Of a stretch of DNA of 64,000 nt, positions 35,573 through 46,114 are shown one piece after another. Positions within the stretch are counted from its first letter, which is position 1. Each line of letters starts with the position of its first letter. Origin of the DNA: Kribbella flavida DSM 17836 (GTDB taxonomy: Bacteria > Actinomycetota > Actinomycetes > Propionibacteriales > Kribbellaceae); the NCBI RefSeq assembly GCF_000024345.1, contig NC_013729.1:992001-1056000 (forward strand), read 5' to 3'. The notes beneath the pieces were generated by a model. That model was not told where the DNA came from and did not search any database. It saw only the letters and a list, made by a program, of their open reading frames with translations. Position numbers and translations under genes: made by a program.

Positions 35573-36463
35573 TCACGGCGCGCTGAACCGCTCGTGCACC
35601 AGACCACCGTCGGCCAGCCGGTGCGCGACGACGAACGAGCCGGGGGAGTACTTGCCGACCGGCAGCCCGAGCTCGCGGGCCAGCGCGGGCAGAACCGGCC
35701 GGTGGGAGCAGACCACGGTGACCCGGCCGGGCTTCCAGACCTGACGGCACAGCCCGTTCAGCGCCGTCGGATCGGCCTCGAAGCCGCGCTCGGAGATCTC
35801 CGGGTGCAGGTGGATCCGCCGGCCGAGCGCCGCGGCGTACGGGGCGACCGTGGTCGCGCACCGCTCGGCGTCACTGCTCAGCACCCGGTTGACGCCCAGA
35901 GCACCCAGTACGTCGACCAGTCGCTCGGCCGTCGCGCGGCCGGTGCGAGTCAGTGGGCGGACGGTGTCCTTGCCGTCCCACTCCTTGCGCTTGACCGCCT
36001 CGGTGTGCCGGAGCAGGACCAGGGACGATTCGACTGGGGTGACCGCGTCCAGCTGGTCGAGGATCGTCACGTCGCGCGGGTAGCTGAGCCGGCGGGCGGC
36101 CTTGTCGACCGTCAGCCACTCGAGCCGGTCGATCTCGTCGTTCGGCTCGAACCGGGGCTCGTCGTCGGCGCCGGTGGTGACCTCGGCGGACCAGTAGTGC
36201 ACCAGCTTCGGCACGGTGCTGCCGTTCTTGCGCACGTCGTACCGCTGGACGCCGAGCGGCGGGCCGAGCAGCACCCGGTGCCCGGTCTCCTCCTCGATCT
36301 CCCGCCGGGCCGCGACCAGGACGTGCTCGCCTCCGGCCAGCTTGCCCTTCGGCAGGGACCAGTCGTCGTACCGCGGGCGGTGCACCAGCAGCACCTCGCG
36401 GGTGCCGCGCCGGTCGCGCCACACGACACCGCCCGCGGCGATGACCGTCGCCGGCTTGCTCAT
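35573..36463 (-). CDS. mutT1: NUDIX hydrolase-histidine phosphatase fusion (MutT1-like)
   Basis: This 296-residue protein fuses an N-terminal NUDIX domain (GGEHVLVAARREIEEETGH fits Gx5Ex7REUxEExGU, near residue 40) to a C-terminal histidine phosphatase domain (LLRHTEAV, with RHT in place of RHG). This is the architecture of mycobacterial MutT1, which cleans 8-oxo-dGTP and related nucleotides and diadenosine polyphosphates. It lies 47 nt downstream of ppk in the same direction, as in mycobacteria, so the two are probably co-transcribed. The ATG at 36463 starts MSKPATVIAAGGVVWR. Confidence 0.92.
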   Translation of the reverse strand: MSKPATVIAAGGVVWRDRRGTREVLLVHRPRYDDWSLPKGKLAGGEHVLVAARREIEEETGHRVLLGPPLGVQRYDVRKNGSTVPKLVHYWSAEVTTGADDEPRFEPNDEIDRLEWLTVDKAARRLSYPRDVTILDQLDAVTPVESSLVLLRHTEAVKRKEWDGKDTVRPLTRTGRATAERLVDVLGALGVNRVLSSDAERCATTVAPYAAALGRRIHLHPEISERGFEADPTALNGLCRQVWKPGRVTVVCSHRPVLPALARELGLPVGKYSPGSFVVAHRLADGGLVHERFSAP

Positions 36464-36510
36464 CGTTTCCTGCCCTCGATCAGGTCGGCTGCTCGGACTC
36501 CGGACGCGCC

Positions 36511-38670
36511 CTAGGTGATCGGATCGGCCTGCCGGCGGCGGCCGCGCGTGGCGATCAGCCGCTCCTGCAGGTCCCGCAGCGGCTCGCCGTCCTCGGTGGT
36601 CAGCCGGGCCTGCCAGGTGTCGTCGGCCTGCAGCCACCACGACCCGAACCGCTCGTCGAAGCCGAGGTCGAACAGCTCACGCAGCTCGCTCAGGTGGTCC
36701 GGCTCCTTCAGCTGGACCAGCACCTCGACCCGGCGGTCCAGGTTGCGGTGCATCAGGTCGGCCGACCCGATCCACACCTCCGGATCGCCACCGTTCTCGA
36801 AGCAGAACACGCGGCTGTGCTCCAGGAACCGGCCCAGAATGCTGCGGACCCGGATGTTGTCCGACATGCCGGGCACCCCGGGGCGGAGCGTGCAGATGCC
36901 GCGGATCCACAGGTCCACCGGTACGCCGGCCTGGGACGCGCGGTACAGCGCGTCGCAGAGGGCCTCGTCGACCAGGCTGTTCACCTTGATCCGGACCCGG
37001 GCCGGGCGGCCGGCGAGGTGGTGCTCGATCTCCCGCTCGATCCGCTCCAGCAGGCCCCGGCGTACCGACTGCGGGGCGACCAGGAGCCGGCGGTAGCCGC
37101 TGCGGCGGGCGAAGCCGGACAGGTGGTTGAACAGGTGCGCGATGTCCTCGGTGACCACCTTGTCGCTGGTCAGCAGGCCGAGGTCCTCGTACATCCGGGC
37201 CGTCTTCGGGTGGTAGTTGCCGGTGCCGATGTGGGCGTAGCGGCGCAACCCGTCGGGCTCGTCGCGGACCACCATCGACAGCTTGCAGTGCGTCTTCAGC
37301 CCGATCACGCCGTACACGACGTGGCAGCCGGCGTGCTCGAGCTGCCGGGCCCACTTGATGTTGGCCTGCTCGTCGAACCGGGCCTGGATCTCGACCAGGA
37401 CCAGGACCTGCTTGCCGGCCTCGGCCGCGTCGATCAGCGCGTCCACGATCGGCGAGTCACCGCTGGTCCGGTACAGGGTCTGCTTGATCGCCAGCACGTG
37501 CGGATCGGCCGCCGCCTGCTCGATGAAGCGCTGCACGCTGGTGGAGAACGAGTCGTACGGGTGGTGCACCAGCACGTCGCGCTGCTTGAGCGCGTGGAAC
37601 ATGTCGGCCGGGTTGGAGGTCTCCACCTCGGCCAGGTGCGGGTGCGTCGACGGGACGAAGCCGGGGTACTTCAGCTCGGCGCGGTCCAGCGAGGCGATGT
37701 CGAACAGGCCGCGCAGGTCCAGCGGCCCGGGCAGCTCGAAGACCTCGGCCTCGGTGACGCCCAGCTCGGACACCAGCAGCGCCCGGACCTGCGGGTCGAT
37801 CGACTCCTCCACCTCGAGCCGGACCGGCGGGCCGAACCGGCGCCGCAGCAGCTCCTTCTCGAGCGCGGCGAGCAGGTTCTCCGCGTCGTCCTCCTCGACC
37901 TCGAGGTCCTCGTTGCGGGTGACCCGGAAGGTGTGGTGCTGGGTGACCTCCATGCCCGGGAACAACTGGCCCAGGTGGGTCGCGATGACGTCCTCCAGCG
38001 GCACGAACCGGCCCTCGGCGACCCGGACGAACCGGGGCAGCAGCGGCGGCACCTTCACCCGGGCGAAGTGCTCGCCGCCGGTGTCGGGGTTGCGGACCAC
38101 GACGGCCAGGTTGAGCGACAGGCCGGAGATGTACGGGAACGGGTGCGACGGGTCGACCGCCAGCGGCGTCAGCACCGGAAACACCCGGTCCCGGAAGAAC
38201 TTGGTCATCGCCTCGCGCTCGGGCTGCTCCAGCTCGTCCCAGCGGAGAATGTCGATGCCCTCCTTGACCAGCGCGGGCAGCACCACCTTGCGCCAGGTCT
38301 CGGCCTGCCGGTCCATCAGCTCCCGGCTGCGGCTCAGGCTCCGGTCGAGCACCTCGCGCGGCATCAGCCCGCTGGCCGCCCGGACCGCGACACCGGCCGC
38401 GATCCGGCGCTTCAGGCCGGCGATCCGGACCATGTAGAACTCGTCCAGGTTGCTGGCGAAGATCGCCAGGAACTTGGCTCGCTCCAGCAACGGCACCCGG
38501 TCGCTCTCGGCGAGCTCGAGCACCCGCTGGTTGAACGCCAGCCAGCTCAGCTCGCGGTCCGAGAAGCGGTTCTCGGGAAGATCGCCGGCCGCCGTGATGT
38601 CGTACGGGGGCTCGACGTCGTACTCCCGGTTGTGCGACGCCAACAAGTCTCCAGCCACGCTGTCCAGCAT
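36511..38670 (-). CDS. ppk: Polyphosphate kinase 1
   Basis: This 719-residue enzyme builds polyphosphate from ATP. The N-terminal [20 protein letters not shown], the middle [22 protein letters not shown] and [12 protein letters not shown] (with the phospho-accepting His in the HCK/HIGTG region) and the C-terminal [16 protein letters not shown] are PPK1 marks. The ATG at 38670 is used because AAAGGA precedes it and the extra 36 upstream residues do not look like the family. A single GTTCAC unit immediately upstream and another at 38766-38775 hint at PhoP control but do not form a clear PHO box. Confidence 0.97.
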   Translation of the reverse strand: MLDSVAGDLLASHNREYDVEPPYDITAAGDLPENRFSDRELSWLAFNQRVLELAESDRVPLLERAKFLAIFASNLDEFYMVRIAGLKRRIAAGVAVRAASGLMPREVLDRSLSRSRELMDRQAETWRKVVLPALVKEGIDILRWDELEQPEREAMTKFFRDRVFPVLTPLAVDPSHPFPYISGLSLNLAVVVRNPDTGGEHFARVKVPPLLPRFVRVAEGRFVPLEDVIATHLGQLFPGMEVTQHHTFRVTRNEDLEVEEDDAENLLAALEKELLRRRFGPPVRLEVEESIDPQVRALLVSELGVTEAEVFELPGPLDLRGLFDIASLDRAELKYPGFVPSTHPHLAEVETSNPADMFHALKQRDVLVHHPYDSFSTSVQRFIEQAAADPHVLAIKQTLYRTSGDSPIVDALIDAAEAGKQVLVLVEIQARFDEQANIKWARQLEHAGCHVVYGVIGLKTHCKLSMVVRDEPDGLRRYAHIGTGNYHPKTARMYEDLGLLTSDKVVTEDIAHLFNHLSGFARRSGYRRLLVAPQSVRRGLLERIEREIEHHLAGRPARVRIKVNSLVDEALCDALYRASQAGVPVDLWIRGICTLRPGVPGMSDNIRVRSILGRFLEHSRVFCFENGGDPEVWIGSADLMHRNLDRRVEVLVQLKEPDHLSELRELFDLGFDERFGSWWLQADDTWQARLTTEDGEPLRDLQERLIATRGRRRQADPIT

Positions 38671-38768
38671 CCCATCCTTTGGTGAACGGCAGGTGGCCGT
38701 GCCTGTCGGCAGCCGATGTCCGGGCTGGGACAGCGCGATGGCGAGGGTTGTTGCTAGCGTCACTCTTT

Positions 38769-39842
38769 GTGAACCCACGAGTTGACGCGCTCCTGCAGGC
38801 CGGCCTGGCCGCGGTCCAGAAGGCGGTCCAGGGCAACGCCCTGAAGCCGGTGACCGCCCTGCCCCCGGCGGTCCGCCGCCGCCTGGCCGGAGCGCCGATC
38901 GAGATCGACGGCAACGTGCTGGACCCCGATCTGCAGCTCCTGCTCCGCCTCGAGGCGATGCTGCCCGGCCGCGGCAACCAGTCGGTCGAGACCCGCCGCG
39001 CTCACCTGGTGTCGTCGGCCCGGCTCGTCGCCGGGCAGCCGCGGGAGATGCTGCGCGTGACCGAACTCACCGTCCGCGGCGCCGACGGGCAGCTCGGCGC
39101 CCGCCTGTACGTGCCCCGGACGGCGGAACGTGGGTTGCTGGTGTTCTTCCACGGGGGCGGCTGGGTCGCCGGCGACCTGGACAGCCACGACGCGTACTGC
39201 CGCGACGTCGCCGCCGAGGCCGGCGCCCGGGTCCTCTCGGTGGATTACCGCCGGGCTCCGGAAGCACCTGCTCCGGTTGCGGCCGAGGATGCCGTCGCCG
39301 CGTTCACCTGGGCTGTCGAGCACGCCGAGGACCTGGGGGCCGATCCGGCTCTGATTGCCGTGGGCGGCGACTCGGCCGGCGGCAACCTGGCCGCGGTCGT
39401 CGCCCAGCAGTGCGTCGTACGGGATCTGGCACCGCCGGTCCTGCAGCTGATGATCTACCCGGGCCTCGACCTGGTCGGTCGCCGTCCTTCCCGGGACCTG
39501 TTCGCCGAGGGCTTCTTCCTCACCGACGAGGACATCAGCTGGTACCGCGACCACTACACCCCCGACCCGTCGGTCCGCACCGATCCCCGGGTCTCACCCC
39601 TGCTCGGCGACCCCACCGGCACCGCACCCGCCTACGTCGCCACCGCCGGCTTCGACCCGCTGCGCGACGAGGGCGACGAGTACGCCGAACTGCTCACCAA
39701 GGCCGGCGTCCCGACCACGCACCACCGCGAACCCACCCTCGTCCACGGCTACGCCAGCATGCTCGCCGTCGGCGGCCCGACCCGCGCCGCCCAACTGCGA
39801 ATCACTACGCACCTGCGCAAAGTTCTCAACCCGGAGGACTAG
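38769..39842 (+). CDS. Alpha/beta hydrolase, hormone-sensitive-lipase family
   Basis: This 357-residue esterase has an N-terminal cap region (1-110), HGGG at residues 128-131 (oxyanion hole), nucleophile Ser202 in GDSAGG, and Asp/His candidates in [10 protein letters not shown] and LVHGYASM. It hydrolyses short or medium acyl esters; it lacks a signal peptide. The GTG at 38769 is chosen since TAGCGT lies 9 nt upstream and there is no ribosome-binding site, consistent with an almost leaderless mRNA. It is divergent from ppk, sharing a 98-bp region. Confidence 0.9.
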   Translation: MNPRVDALLQAGLAAVQKAVQGNALKPVTALPPAVRRRLAGAPIEIDGNVLDPDLQLLLRLEAMLPGRGNQSVETRRAHLVSSARLVAGQPREMLRVTELTVRGADGQLGARLYVPRTAERGLLVFFHGGGWVAGDLDSHDAYCRDVAAEAGARVLSVDYRRAPEAPAPVAAEDAVAAFTWAVEHAEDLGADPALIAVGGDSAGGNLAAVVAQQCVVRDLAPPVLQLMIYPGLDLVGRRPSRDLFAEGFFLTDEDISWYRDHYTPDPSVRTDPRVSPLLGDPTGTAPAYVATAGFDPLRDEGDEYAELLTKAGVPTTHHREPTLVHGYASMLAVGGPTRAAQLRITTHLRKVLNPED

Positions 39843-39884
39843 TCGCTTTGTTGTGCTGGCGGCTCGTCAGGGCGGGCTGGTCGG

Positions 39885-40802
39885 TTAGCTGGGCGGATCC
39901 ACCAACACCGGCACAGCCTCCCGAACCAGCAAGTTCGTCGCCGGCCCGGTGATCGGCACGGTCCCCTCCACGTACTGCCATCCCGTCCCGGCCACGTTGA
40001 ACCGCGCCCCGTAGTGCGTCGTCAACGTCACCCCGACATCGCCGCGCTTCGAGTACTTGTGCACGATCTCCTTCGCCGGATACGGCTTCCCCGGCGAGGA
40101 GGTCGTCACCGACGCCCCGTCCCCGAAGTTCCAGGTGTAACTCAACGGCGTCGCCTCCACATCAACCGGGAACCCCAGCAAGGTCACCGTGTCCGTCGAG
40201 ACCTTCGCCTGATCCGTGTAAACGATCGTCTCCAAGTTCACCAACGTCCGCCCCGCCGGCTGCACCTTCACCTGCAACCCAGGAAACACGACACTCTTGG
40301 TCTCACTGAGCACCTGCTCCCAGGTAACGTCCTGAGGCACCGGCAACCGCCGCGCCACCACTTCCACGTCCGTGGACTGCGTGGGCTCAACCGGCCGCTC
40401 ATCCACCGGCAACTCCGGCTGACACCGCCCCGGCCCAATCCGCTGCCCATCAGGCCCCGGCAACCCACAGATCCCGATGTTGAGCCGAAAGTCCTTCTTG
40501 CGAGCTCGGGTGAGGGCGGCCGGAATGGTGACCTGAGGCCTCGGTGCAGTCGTCACCTTCTTCCTCGGCTTACCTTTGCGGCTCGAGTCGAGGCGGGACT
40601 TCTTCTTGGCGGTCGCCTTGGCCTTGACGCCCTCCTTGGTCGGATCGACCGTGACACCCGGAGGTGGCGCCGTTGGGCGAGCCGAGAGCGACGAGTTGCT
40701 CGTGGCCGCGGCACGATCGGCGTTTTGGAAGGTGAGCACCATCGCCGCGGTGGCGAGCCCGACGACAACGGAGGCAAGGAGAGCGGAGCGTCGTGCCGTC
40801 AT
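39885..40802 (-). CDS. Secreted PKD-domain-like protein
   Basis: This 305-residue protein has an N-terminal membrane/signal segment (ALLASVVVGLATAAMVLTF), a long basic Lys/Arg/Pro-rich linker (about residues 45-95) and a C-terminal PKD-like beta domain (YTWNFGDGASVTT, then HKYSKRGDVGVTLTTHYGARF). The WNFGDG and HxYxxxG motifs are classical for PKD folds, which mediate protein or carbohydrate contacts outside the cell. Its start overlaps the stop of the upstream lipoprotein gene by four bases, so they form an operon. Confidence 0.82.
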   Translation of the reverse strand: MTARRSALLASVVVGLATAAMVLTFQNADRAAATSNSSLSARPTAPPPGVTVDPTKEGVKAKATAKKKSRLDSSRKGKPRKKVTTAPRPQVTIPAALTRARKKDFRLNIGICGLPGPDGQRIGPGRCQPELPVDERPVEPTQSTDVEVVARRLPVPQDVTWEQVLSETKSVVFPGLQVKVQPAGRTLVNLETIVYTDQAKVSTDTVTLLGFPVDVEATPLSYTWNFGDGASVTTSSPGKPYPAKEIVHKYSKRGDVGVTLTTHYGARFNVAGTGWQYVEGTVPITGPATNLLVREAVPVLVDPPS

Positions 40803-41404
40803 CGTGACTCGAGCTGAATCTCGTACATCACCCAGTTGCCGTCGCTGGGCGAAAGGGCAATCTCTTCCGTGTACTCCTTCGCCTTGCTGACGACGGGTTC
40901 GGCCGATGGCGAGGTTCTCGACGTATAGGCGCCCACGGTGACCACCGCCGATCCTCCGACCCGACCGCTCTCGCCGCGCACCAGTTCGGACACTTCCTTC
41001 ACCTTTTCGGTGTAGTCGCCCCGGATTCCGCCGTTCGCCTCGTTCACCTTCGACACATAGCCTGCGTACTCCTTGCAGCCCTCGCAACCTGGGTCGCTGG
41101 CGGCCAGCAGTTCGGAGGTTTGACCAGTCTTGGCTGCGTAGTTCATGAGGTCGACGTAGTGCCGGTAGAACGCCTCTGCGGATGCCAGGTCCAGTCCTCG
41201 AGCTGCCGCTGGGCGCTCAGGTGCCGTGGTAGCGGCCGGTACGGAGGGTGATGAGGGAGTAGGAATCGTGGTCGGCGTCGAGTTCGTTCCGTCCGCGGTG
41301 CTGTCAGGTCGGCCCGCGGCCGGGCTGCCCTCCGTGCAGGCTGTGAGGGTGGCGAGCAGGCAGGCGGCGCTGAGGATGGCGGTCAGCCGGTTGCGCTTTG
41401 TCAC
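40799..41404 (-). CDS. DUF6318-like lipoprotein
   Basis: This 201-residue lipoprotein has a signal peptide with LTAC lipobox, a Thr/Ser/Pro-rich linker and a domain with EAFYRHYVDLMNYAAKTGQTSELLAASDPGCEGC, which resembles the DUF6318 family of actinobacterial lipoproteins (from memory; the two Cys in CEGC and the Tyr-rich helix are typical). The function is unknown. It is translationally coupled to the PKD protein, so the two probably form an envelope complex. Confidence 0.78.
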   Translation of the reverse strand: MTKRNRLTAILSAACLLATLTACTEGSPAAGRPDSTADGTNSTPTTIPTPSSPSVPAATTAPERPAAARGLDLASAEAFYRHYVDLMNYAAKTGQTSELLAASDPGCEGCKEYAGYVSKVNEANGGIRGDYTEKVKEVSELVRGESGRVGGSAVVTVGAYTSRTSPSAEPVVSKAKEYTEEIALSPSDGNWVMYEIQLESR

Positions 41405-41500
41405 GAGTGTCAGCCCTCCGTAGTCGGTCTAGATCGTAACCGGCTGAGGGGACCGCGGGAGGGGCGTCGGTTGTGGGCTGTGGATAAGTGGGGAAAGGGC

Positions 41501-41544
41501 CAGGAGCCGCCCGGCTGGGGGGTGAGAGGCTCGGGCGGCTCCTG
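41501..41544. terminator. Terminator downstream of mshD
   Basis: CAGGAGCCGCCCG (41501-41513) and CGGGCGGCTCCTG (41532-41544) form a 13-bp perfect stem with an 18-nt loop. It lies 71 nt beyond the mshD stop on the minus strand. Confidence 0.8.
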
Positions 41545-41614
41545 GTTGTGGATGGGACGGCGGCGGCGGCCGGTTATGACGCCAAGTGATGAGCCGAGTT
41601 CGTTGTGACACCGT

Positions 41615-42529
41615 TCACACAGTGGCGGGTGCGTACTGGACGTCCAGCGCGGCGGTGGTGAAGCCGAGTTTTTCGTAGAGGGCGCGGGCTGCGGTGTTGG
41701 TGCCGTCGACGTAGAGGGTGACGGCGGGCAGGCCGCGTACCTCCTGAAGGTGATGCAGACCGTGCAGGGTGAGCGCCTTGCCAAGACCGGTGCCTTGGTA
41801 GCTGGGGTCGACGCCAACGACGTAGACCTCGCCCTCGTCGCCCTCGACCTTGGTCCAGTGGAAGCCGGCCAGCGCGCCGGTCTTGGAATCCACAGCCAGG
41901 AAGAAGCCTTCGGGATCGAACCACGGCTGGTGGAGGCGGTCCCCGAGGTCTTCGGTGGTCCAAGCGCCTTGTTCCGGGTGGGTGGCGAAGGCTCGGGCGT
42001 TGACCTCCAGCCAGGCGTCGTCGTCCTGACCAGGAACAAAGGCCCGTACGTCGATGCCCTCGGGCCACCCGGGCTCAGGAAGGGGCGCGCTCGGGCGGCG
42101 CAGGAAGTACAGCTCGCGGGCGACGGTGAGGTCGAAGTGGGCCGCGAGTTCGTCGGCGCCGGGGAGGCGACCGTGGGCCCAGAGGCGAAGGCGGTCCTTG
42201 CCGTGGTCCAGCAGCATGCGGAGCAGCGCCGTACCGGTGCCTTGGCGGCGGGCGGCGGGGGTGACGACGAGTTCGGCGGAGCCGTCGGGGCCGAGGGCGG
42301 CGTAGCCGATCAGGTTCTCGGCGGTCTGCAGGCCGGAAACGTCCAGCGTGCCGGGCTCGCCGTCGTACGCGAGCACGTGCAGGTCACCGTGGTGCTCGCT
42401 GTCGACGTGCAGCAGCGTTTGCTCGGACAACGGGTTCACACCGTCGCTCTGCGCAGCCAGACGAGCGAGTTCGGTGACGGCGACCGCGGTGGCCGGGGGC
42501 AACGGGGAGGGGACTGCTTCGAGGGTCAC
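41615..42529 (-). CDS. mshD: Mycothiol synthase
   Basis: This 304-residue protein consists of two GNAT acetyltransferase domains and acetylates the cysteine of Cys-GlcN-Ins in the last step of mycothiol synthesis. The second domain carries [25 protein letters not shown] (acetyl-CoA-binding Q/RxxGxG) and [19 protein letters not shown]; the first has [24 protein letters not shown] lies 6 nt before the GTG at 42529, so it is probably leaderless. Nearby glnR recalls the mycobacterial glnR-mshD neighbourhood. Confidence 0.95.
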
Positions 42530-42646
42530 CTGAATACCGTAAAAGGTCTTTGCCAGTTCACTGCCAGGGCCTTGGAGCGCCCGCGCCGATCAGGGTAATT
42601 TCGCGGCACCGCGCAACCGCGGTGACGAATCGACGACGGAGTGAAC

Positions 42647-44419
42647 ATGGCCTTCACAGGACGAGACAAGACGTGGCTGAGGGGGCCGCGGGCCGTTGGC
42701 CTGCTGGCCGCCGGGGCCGCCGTGGTACTCGGCTTGGCCACGGGGGGAACCGTGACCCAGGCAGCGCCGGCCAAAGCCCAGCCGACGCACACCCAGATCC
42801 AGTTGCTCGCACTGAACGACTTCCACGGCAACCTCGCGCCCAATCCCGCGACCAGTTCCAGCGGCAACGTGAACGGCACCCCGGCCGGTGGCGCGGAGTA
42901 CCTGGCCACCCACCTGGACAACCTCCGGGCCGCCGCGAAGGCGCAGGGGCAGGAGACCGTCACGGTCGCCGCGGGTGACCTGATCGGCGCGTCCCCGCTG
43001 CTGTCGGCGGCGTTCCACGACGAGCCGACCATCGAGGCGCTGAACGTGATGGGCCTGGAGGCCGCGTCGGTCGGCAACCACGAGTTCGACGAGGGTTGGC
43101 ACGAGCTGCTCCGGATGCAGACCGGCGGCTGCCTGAACGACGGCGACGGGCAGAACAACCAGAACTCGTGCCCGGACAAGAAGGCCAAGTTCAAGGGCGC
43201 CGACTTCGACTACCTGTCGGCGAACGTGTTCTTCGAGAACACCCGCAAGACCCTGCTCGACCCGTACACGGTGAAGAAGTTCAAGGGCGGCCAGAAGATC
43301 GCCTTCATCGGCATGACGCTGGAGAACACGCCGAACATCGTCACCAAGGCCGGCGTCGAGGGCCTGACCTTCACCGACGAGGTGGAGACCGCCAACGCGC
43401 TGGTGCCGAAGCTGCGCAAGCAGGGCATCGAGTCGATCGTGGTGCTGCTGCACGAGGGCGGGTTCCCCACTGACCCGCGCGCGTTCAACAGCTGCCCGGG
43501 AATCTCCGGCCCGGTGACCGACATCGCGAAGAAGCTCGACCCGGCGATCGACGCGGTCATCTCCGGTCACACCCACTCGGCCTACAACTGCTCGATCAAC
43601 GACCCGGCCGGCAAGCCGCGCCTGGTCACCAGCGCGTCGTCGTTCGGCAAGGTCGTCACCCAGGTGCGGCTGAGCATCGACAACAAGACCAAGGACGTCG
43701 ACCGGCTGAACACGCTGGCGAACAACCTGATCGTCACCCAGGACGTGCCGAAGAACCGCGACCTGACCAAGCTGATCACCAAGTACCAGGAGCTGGTCGC
43801 GCCGATCGAGAACAAGGTGATCGGCCACATCACCACCCCGTCGATCGTGAAGACGCCGGACGACTCGCAGGAATCCCCGCTGGGCAACCTGATCGCGGAC
43901 GCGCAGCTGGCCGACCCGTCGACGGTGACCGGCGGCAAGACGCCGGTGGCCGCGTTCATGAACCCGGGCGGCATCCGCGCCGACCTGGCGTCGACCGGGG
44001 GCGCGGTGACGTACGGGCAGGCGTTCGCTGTGCAGCCGTTCAACAACTTCCTGGTCTCGATGGACATGACCGGCACCCAGATCAAGGCCCTGCTGGAGCA
44101 GCAGTTCTCCGGCGTCAACCAGGCCTCGAACAAGGTGCTGCAGGTCGCCGGCATCACCTACACCTACAACCCGGCCGCCGCGCCGGGCGCCAAGGTGGTG
44201 GCGGGTTCGATCAAGATCGCGGGCCAGCCGCTGGTCGACGGTACGACGTACCGGATCGTCACGAACAACTTCCTGGCCGACGGCGGTGACGGCTTCCCCG
44301 CCTTCACCACGGCGCAGAACAAGTTCGTCGGCGGCCTGGACATCGACGCGTTCGCGAACTACCTGTCGGCGCACGACCCGTACACCCCGGTGCCGACCAA
44401 CCGGATCTCCATCTCCTGA
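42647..44419 (+). CDS. Secreted 5'-nucleotidase / metallophosphatase
   Basis: This 590-residue exported enzyme removes phosphate from nucleotides outside the cell. A signal peptide (to about Ala40) precedes the calcineurin-like domain: LLALNDFHGNL, AAGDLIGASP, GNHEFDEGW, LLHEGG and SGHTHSAYNC, followed by a 5'-nucleotidase C-terminal domain with MNPGGIRADL and NFLADGGDGF. GGAG 6 nt before the ATG decides the start. It may serve phosphate scavenging together with pst and Pit. There is no LPXTG anchor. A strong hairpin follows. Confidence 0.95.
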   Translation: MAFTGRDKTWLRGPRAVGLLAAGAAVVLGLATGGTVTQAAPAKAQPTHTQIQLLALNDFHGNLAPNPATSSSGNVNGTPAGGAEYLATHLDNLRAAAKAQGQETVTVAAGDLIGASPLLSAAFHDEPTIEALNVMGLEAASVGNHEFDEGWHELLRMQTGGCLNDGDGQNNQNSCPDKKAKFKGADFDYLSANVFFENTRKTLLDPYTVKKFKGGQKIAFIGMTLENTPNIVTKAGVEGLTFTDEVETANALVPKLRKQGIESIVVLLHEGGFPTDPRAFNSCPGISGPVTDIAKKLDPAIDAVISGHTHSAYNCSINDPAGKPRLVTSASSFGKVVTQVRLSIDNKTKDVDRLNTLANNLIVTQDVPKNRDLTKLITKYQELVAPIENKVIGHITTPSIVKTPDDSQESPLGNLIADAQLADPSTVTGGKTPVAAFMNPGGIRADLASTGGAVTYGQAFAVQPFNNFLVSMDMTGTQIKALLEQQFSGVNQASNKVLQVAGITYTYNPAAAPGAKVVAGSIKIAGQPLVDGTTYRIVTNNFLADGGDGFPAFTTAQNKFVGGLDIDAFANYLSAHDPYTPVPTNRISIS

Positions 44420-44424
44420 CCGGT

Positions 44425-44468
44425 CGGGCTGCGGACCGCACGGCTTCGGCCCGCGGCTCCGCAGCCCG
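44425..44468. terminator. Terminator after the 5'-nucleotidase gene
   Basis: CGGGCTGCGGA (44425-44435) pairs with TCCGCAGCCCG (44458-44468); the interior can pair further. It starts 5 nt after the stop. Confidence 0.85.
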
Positions 44469-44508
44469 CCGTACCGGTGATGCCGCTCAGAGCACGAACT
44501 TGCCGCTC

Positions 44509-44820
44509 TCAGACCACGAACTTGAGAACGACGATGGTGAGGGCGACGGCGGTGCAGAAGGCCGCGCCGCCCGAGCCGAGGCCACGGCGCACGGCACTGC
44601 CGAACACTGCGATCGTGAGCGGCATCAACATGATCAGCAGTGTGAGGCCGGCGGCGTGAACGCCGACGTGGTCGCGGCTGCTCAGCACCAGGCCGAGCAC
44701 GAGCGCGAAGGTCAGTCCGAGCCAGGTGGTCGTCTGGATCGGCCCGTCGGACGAATCGCCGCGGTGCGAGGCGTGGGTGCCGCCACCGCGGCGGTGCGAG
44801 GTCGGAGCAACGTGCGCCAT
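44509..44820 (-). CDS. Small hypothetical membrane protein (103 residues)
   Basis: The protein has a His/Gly/Arg-rich cytoplasmic N-terminus of about 28 residues and three hydrophobic segments (about 32-46, 52-74 and 84-102). I do not recognise the family. GGAAGGTGA 5-9 nt before the ATG supports the start. It lies between convergent and parallel neighbours and is probably a single-gene unit. Confidence 0.75.
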   Translation of the reverse strand: MAHVAPTSHRRGGGTHASHRGDSSDGPIQTTTWLGLTFALVLGLVLSSRDHVGVHAAGLTLLIMLMPLTIAVFGSAVRRGLGSGGAAFCTAVALTIVVLKFVV

Positions 44821-44940
44821 CGGTCACCTTCCGTGAAAAGACCGAATACGCAAGGTAGCACCACGAACACGCCGTGGTCCAAGGTCGAAGTTGTGCACCG
44901 GTCCAGGCCGGATCCCCTGCCCGGCGGACGAAGCGGAGGA

Positions 44941-45651
44941 TCAGACGGTGCTGTCGGCGGTTTCGCGTTGGGTGCTGGGCGGGATGACGAACCGGTAGCC
45001 GACGTTGCGCACGGTGCCGATCAGCGACTCGTGCTCGGGGCCCAGCTTCGCGCGCAGCCGCCGGACGTGCACGTCGACGGTCCGGGTGCCGCCGAAGTAG
45101 TCGTAGCCCCAGACCTCCTGCAGCAGCTGCTCGCGGGTGAACACCCGGCCGGGGTGCTGCGCGAGAAACTTGAAGAGCTCGAACTCCTTGTAGGTCAGGT
45201 CGAGCGCGCGCCCGTTCAGCTTCGCGGTGTAGGAGGCCTCGTCGATCACCACGTCGCCGCTGCGGATCAGCGAGGTCTCGGGGTCCTCGTTGCGGACGGC
45301 GGCCAGGCGGCCGATCACCAGCCGCAGCCGGGCCTCGATCTCGGCCGGGCCGGCGGTGTCGAGCAGCACGTCGTCCGCGCCCCAGTCGGCGTTCACCGCG
45401 GTCAGCCCGCCCTCGGTGACGACCAGCAGCAGCGGGACGTCGATGCCGGTGGTGCGGATCAGCCGGGAGACGCTGCGGACCGTGACCAGGTCCCGGCGGG
45501 CATCGAGCAGCACCGCGTCGGCGTCAGGAGCGTCGACCAGGGCGGCGACCTCGGCGGGCAGGATCCGGATCTGGTGCGGGAGCAGGGCGAGGGAGGGCAG
45601 AACCTCGGTGGAGGCCTGCAGCGCGTTCGTCAGCAACAGCAACGTGCTCAC
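44941..45651 (-). CDS. glnR: GlnR, OmpR-family nitrogen regulator
   Basis: This 236-residue regulator matches actinobacterial GlnR: N-terminal [30 protein letters not shown] (Asp50 at the receiver site), the middle [35 protein letters not shown] and a winged-helix domain ([39 protein letters not shown]). GlnR controls ammonium uptake and assimilation and works without a cognate kinase; its receiver pocket lacks the usual acidic pair. AAGGAGA 6 nt before the GTG supports the start. In mycobacteria glnR also lies next to mshD. Confidence 0.95.
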   Translation of the reverse strand: MSTLLLLTNALQASTEVLPSLALLPHQIRILPAEVAALVDAPDADAVLLDARRDLVTVRSVSRLIRTTGIDVPLLLVVTEGGLTAVNADWGADDVLLDTAGPAEIEARLRLVIGRLAAVRNEDPETSLIRSGDVVIDEASYTAKLNGRALDLTYKEFELFKFLAQHPGRVFTREQLLQEVWGYDYFGGTRTVDVHVRRLRAKLGPEHESLIGTVRNVGYRFVIPPSTQRETADSTV

Positions 45652-45813
45652 GCTGTCTCCTTGTGCGGGTCGGCGGATCGCCGGTGGGTGATCCGGTCCT
45701 GAAGCACGTCAGGCCCCAGCGGCGTCATTGCCGGGGGCCCGAGACACACTGGTTAGCAACAGCAAGCTGACATAATACTCCAGTACTTAACCGATTAGTG
45801 AGGCGTCTCCCAC

Positions 45814-46053
45814 ATGCCGGAAGTCACCATCAGGTACTTCGCCGCCGCCCGGGCCGCGGCCGGTGAGTCCACGGCGACCGCCCAGGCCGCCTCGGTGAAG
45901 GAGCTGATCGGCACGGTCTCGCAGGGCCGGCCGGAGCTCGCCCGGGTACTCGGGATCTGCACTTTCCTGCTCGACGGCGAGCGGGTCGACCCCAGCACGC
46001 CGCTGACCGACGGCGCGCAGGTCGACGCGCTGCCCCCGTTCGCCGGCGGCTGA
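45814..46053 (+). CDS. MoaD/ThiS-family sulfur-carrier protein
   Basis: This 79-residue ubiquitin-like protein ends in GG (PPFAGG), the site of thiocarboxylation. VTIRYFAAARAAAG is the MoaD-type start. It may supply sulfur for molybdopterin (as MoaD does), which the sulfite oxidase-like enzyme in the window would need, or for another pathway. It stands alone, divergent from glnR; a CATAAT -10-like element is in the AT-rich shared region. Confidence 0.9.
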   Translation: MPEVTIRYFAAARAAAGESTATAQAASVKELIGTVSQGRPELARVLGICTFLLDGERVDPSTPLTDGAQVDALPPFAGG

Positions 46054-46114
46054 CAGTCCCGAACGCCAGGTCCAAGCCCACCGGGACCCCTTGGGCCCGG
46101 TAGATTCTGCGCTC

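Noticed and set aside
38676..38775. GTTCAC units upstream of ppk as a PHO box
   Set aside because: Each unit is single; the neighbouring 11-mers do not match. PhoP control of ppk is plausible from other actinobacteria but not shown here.
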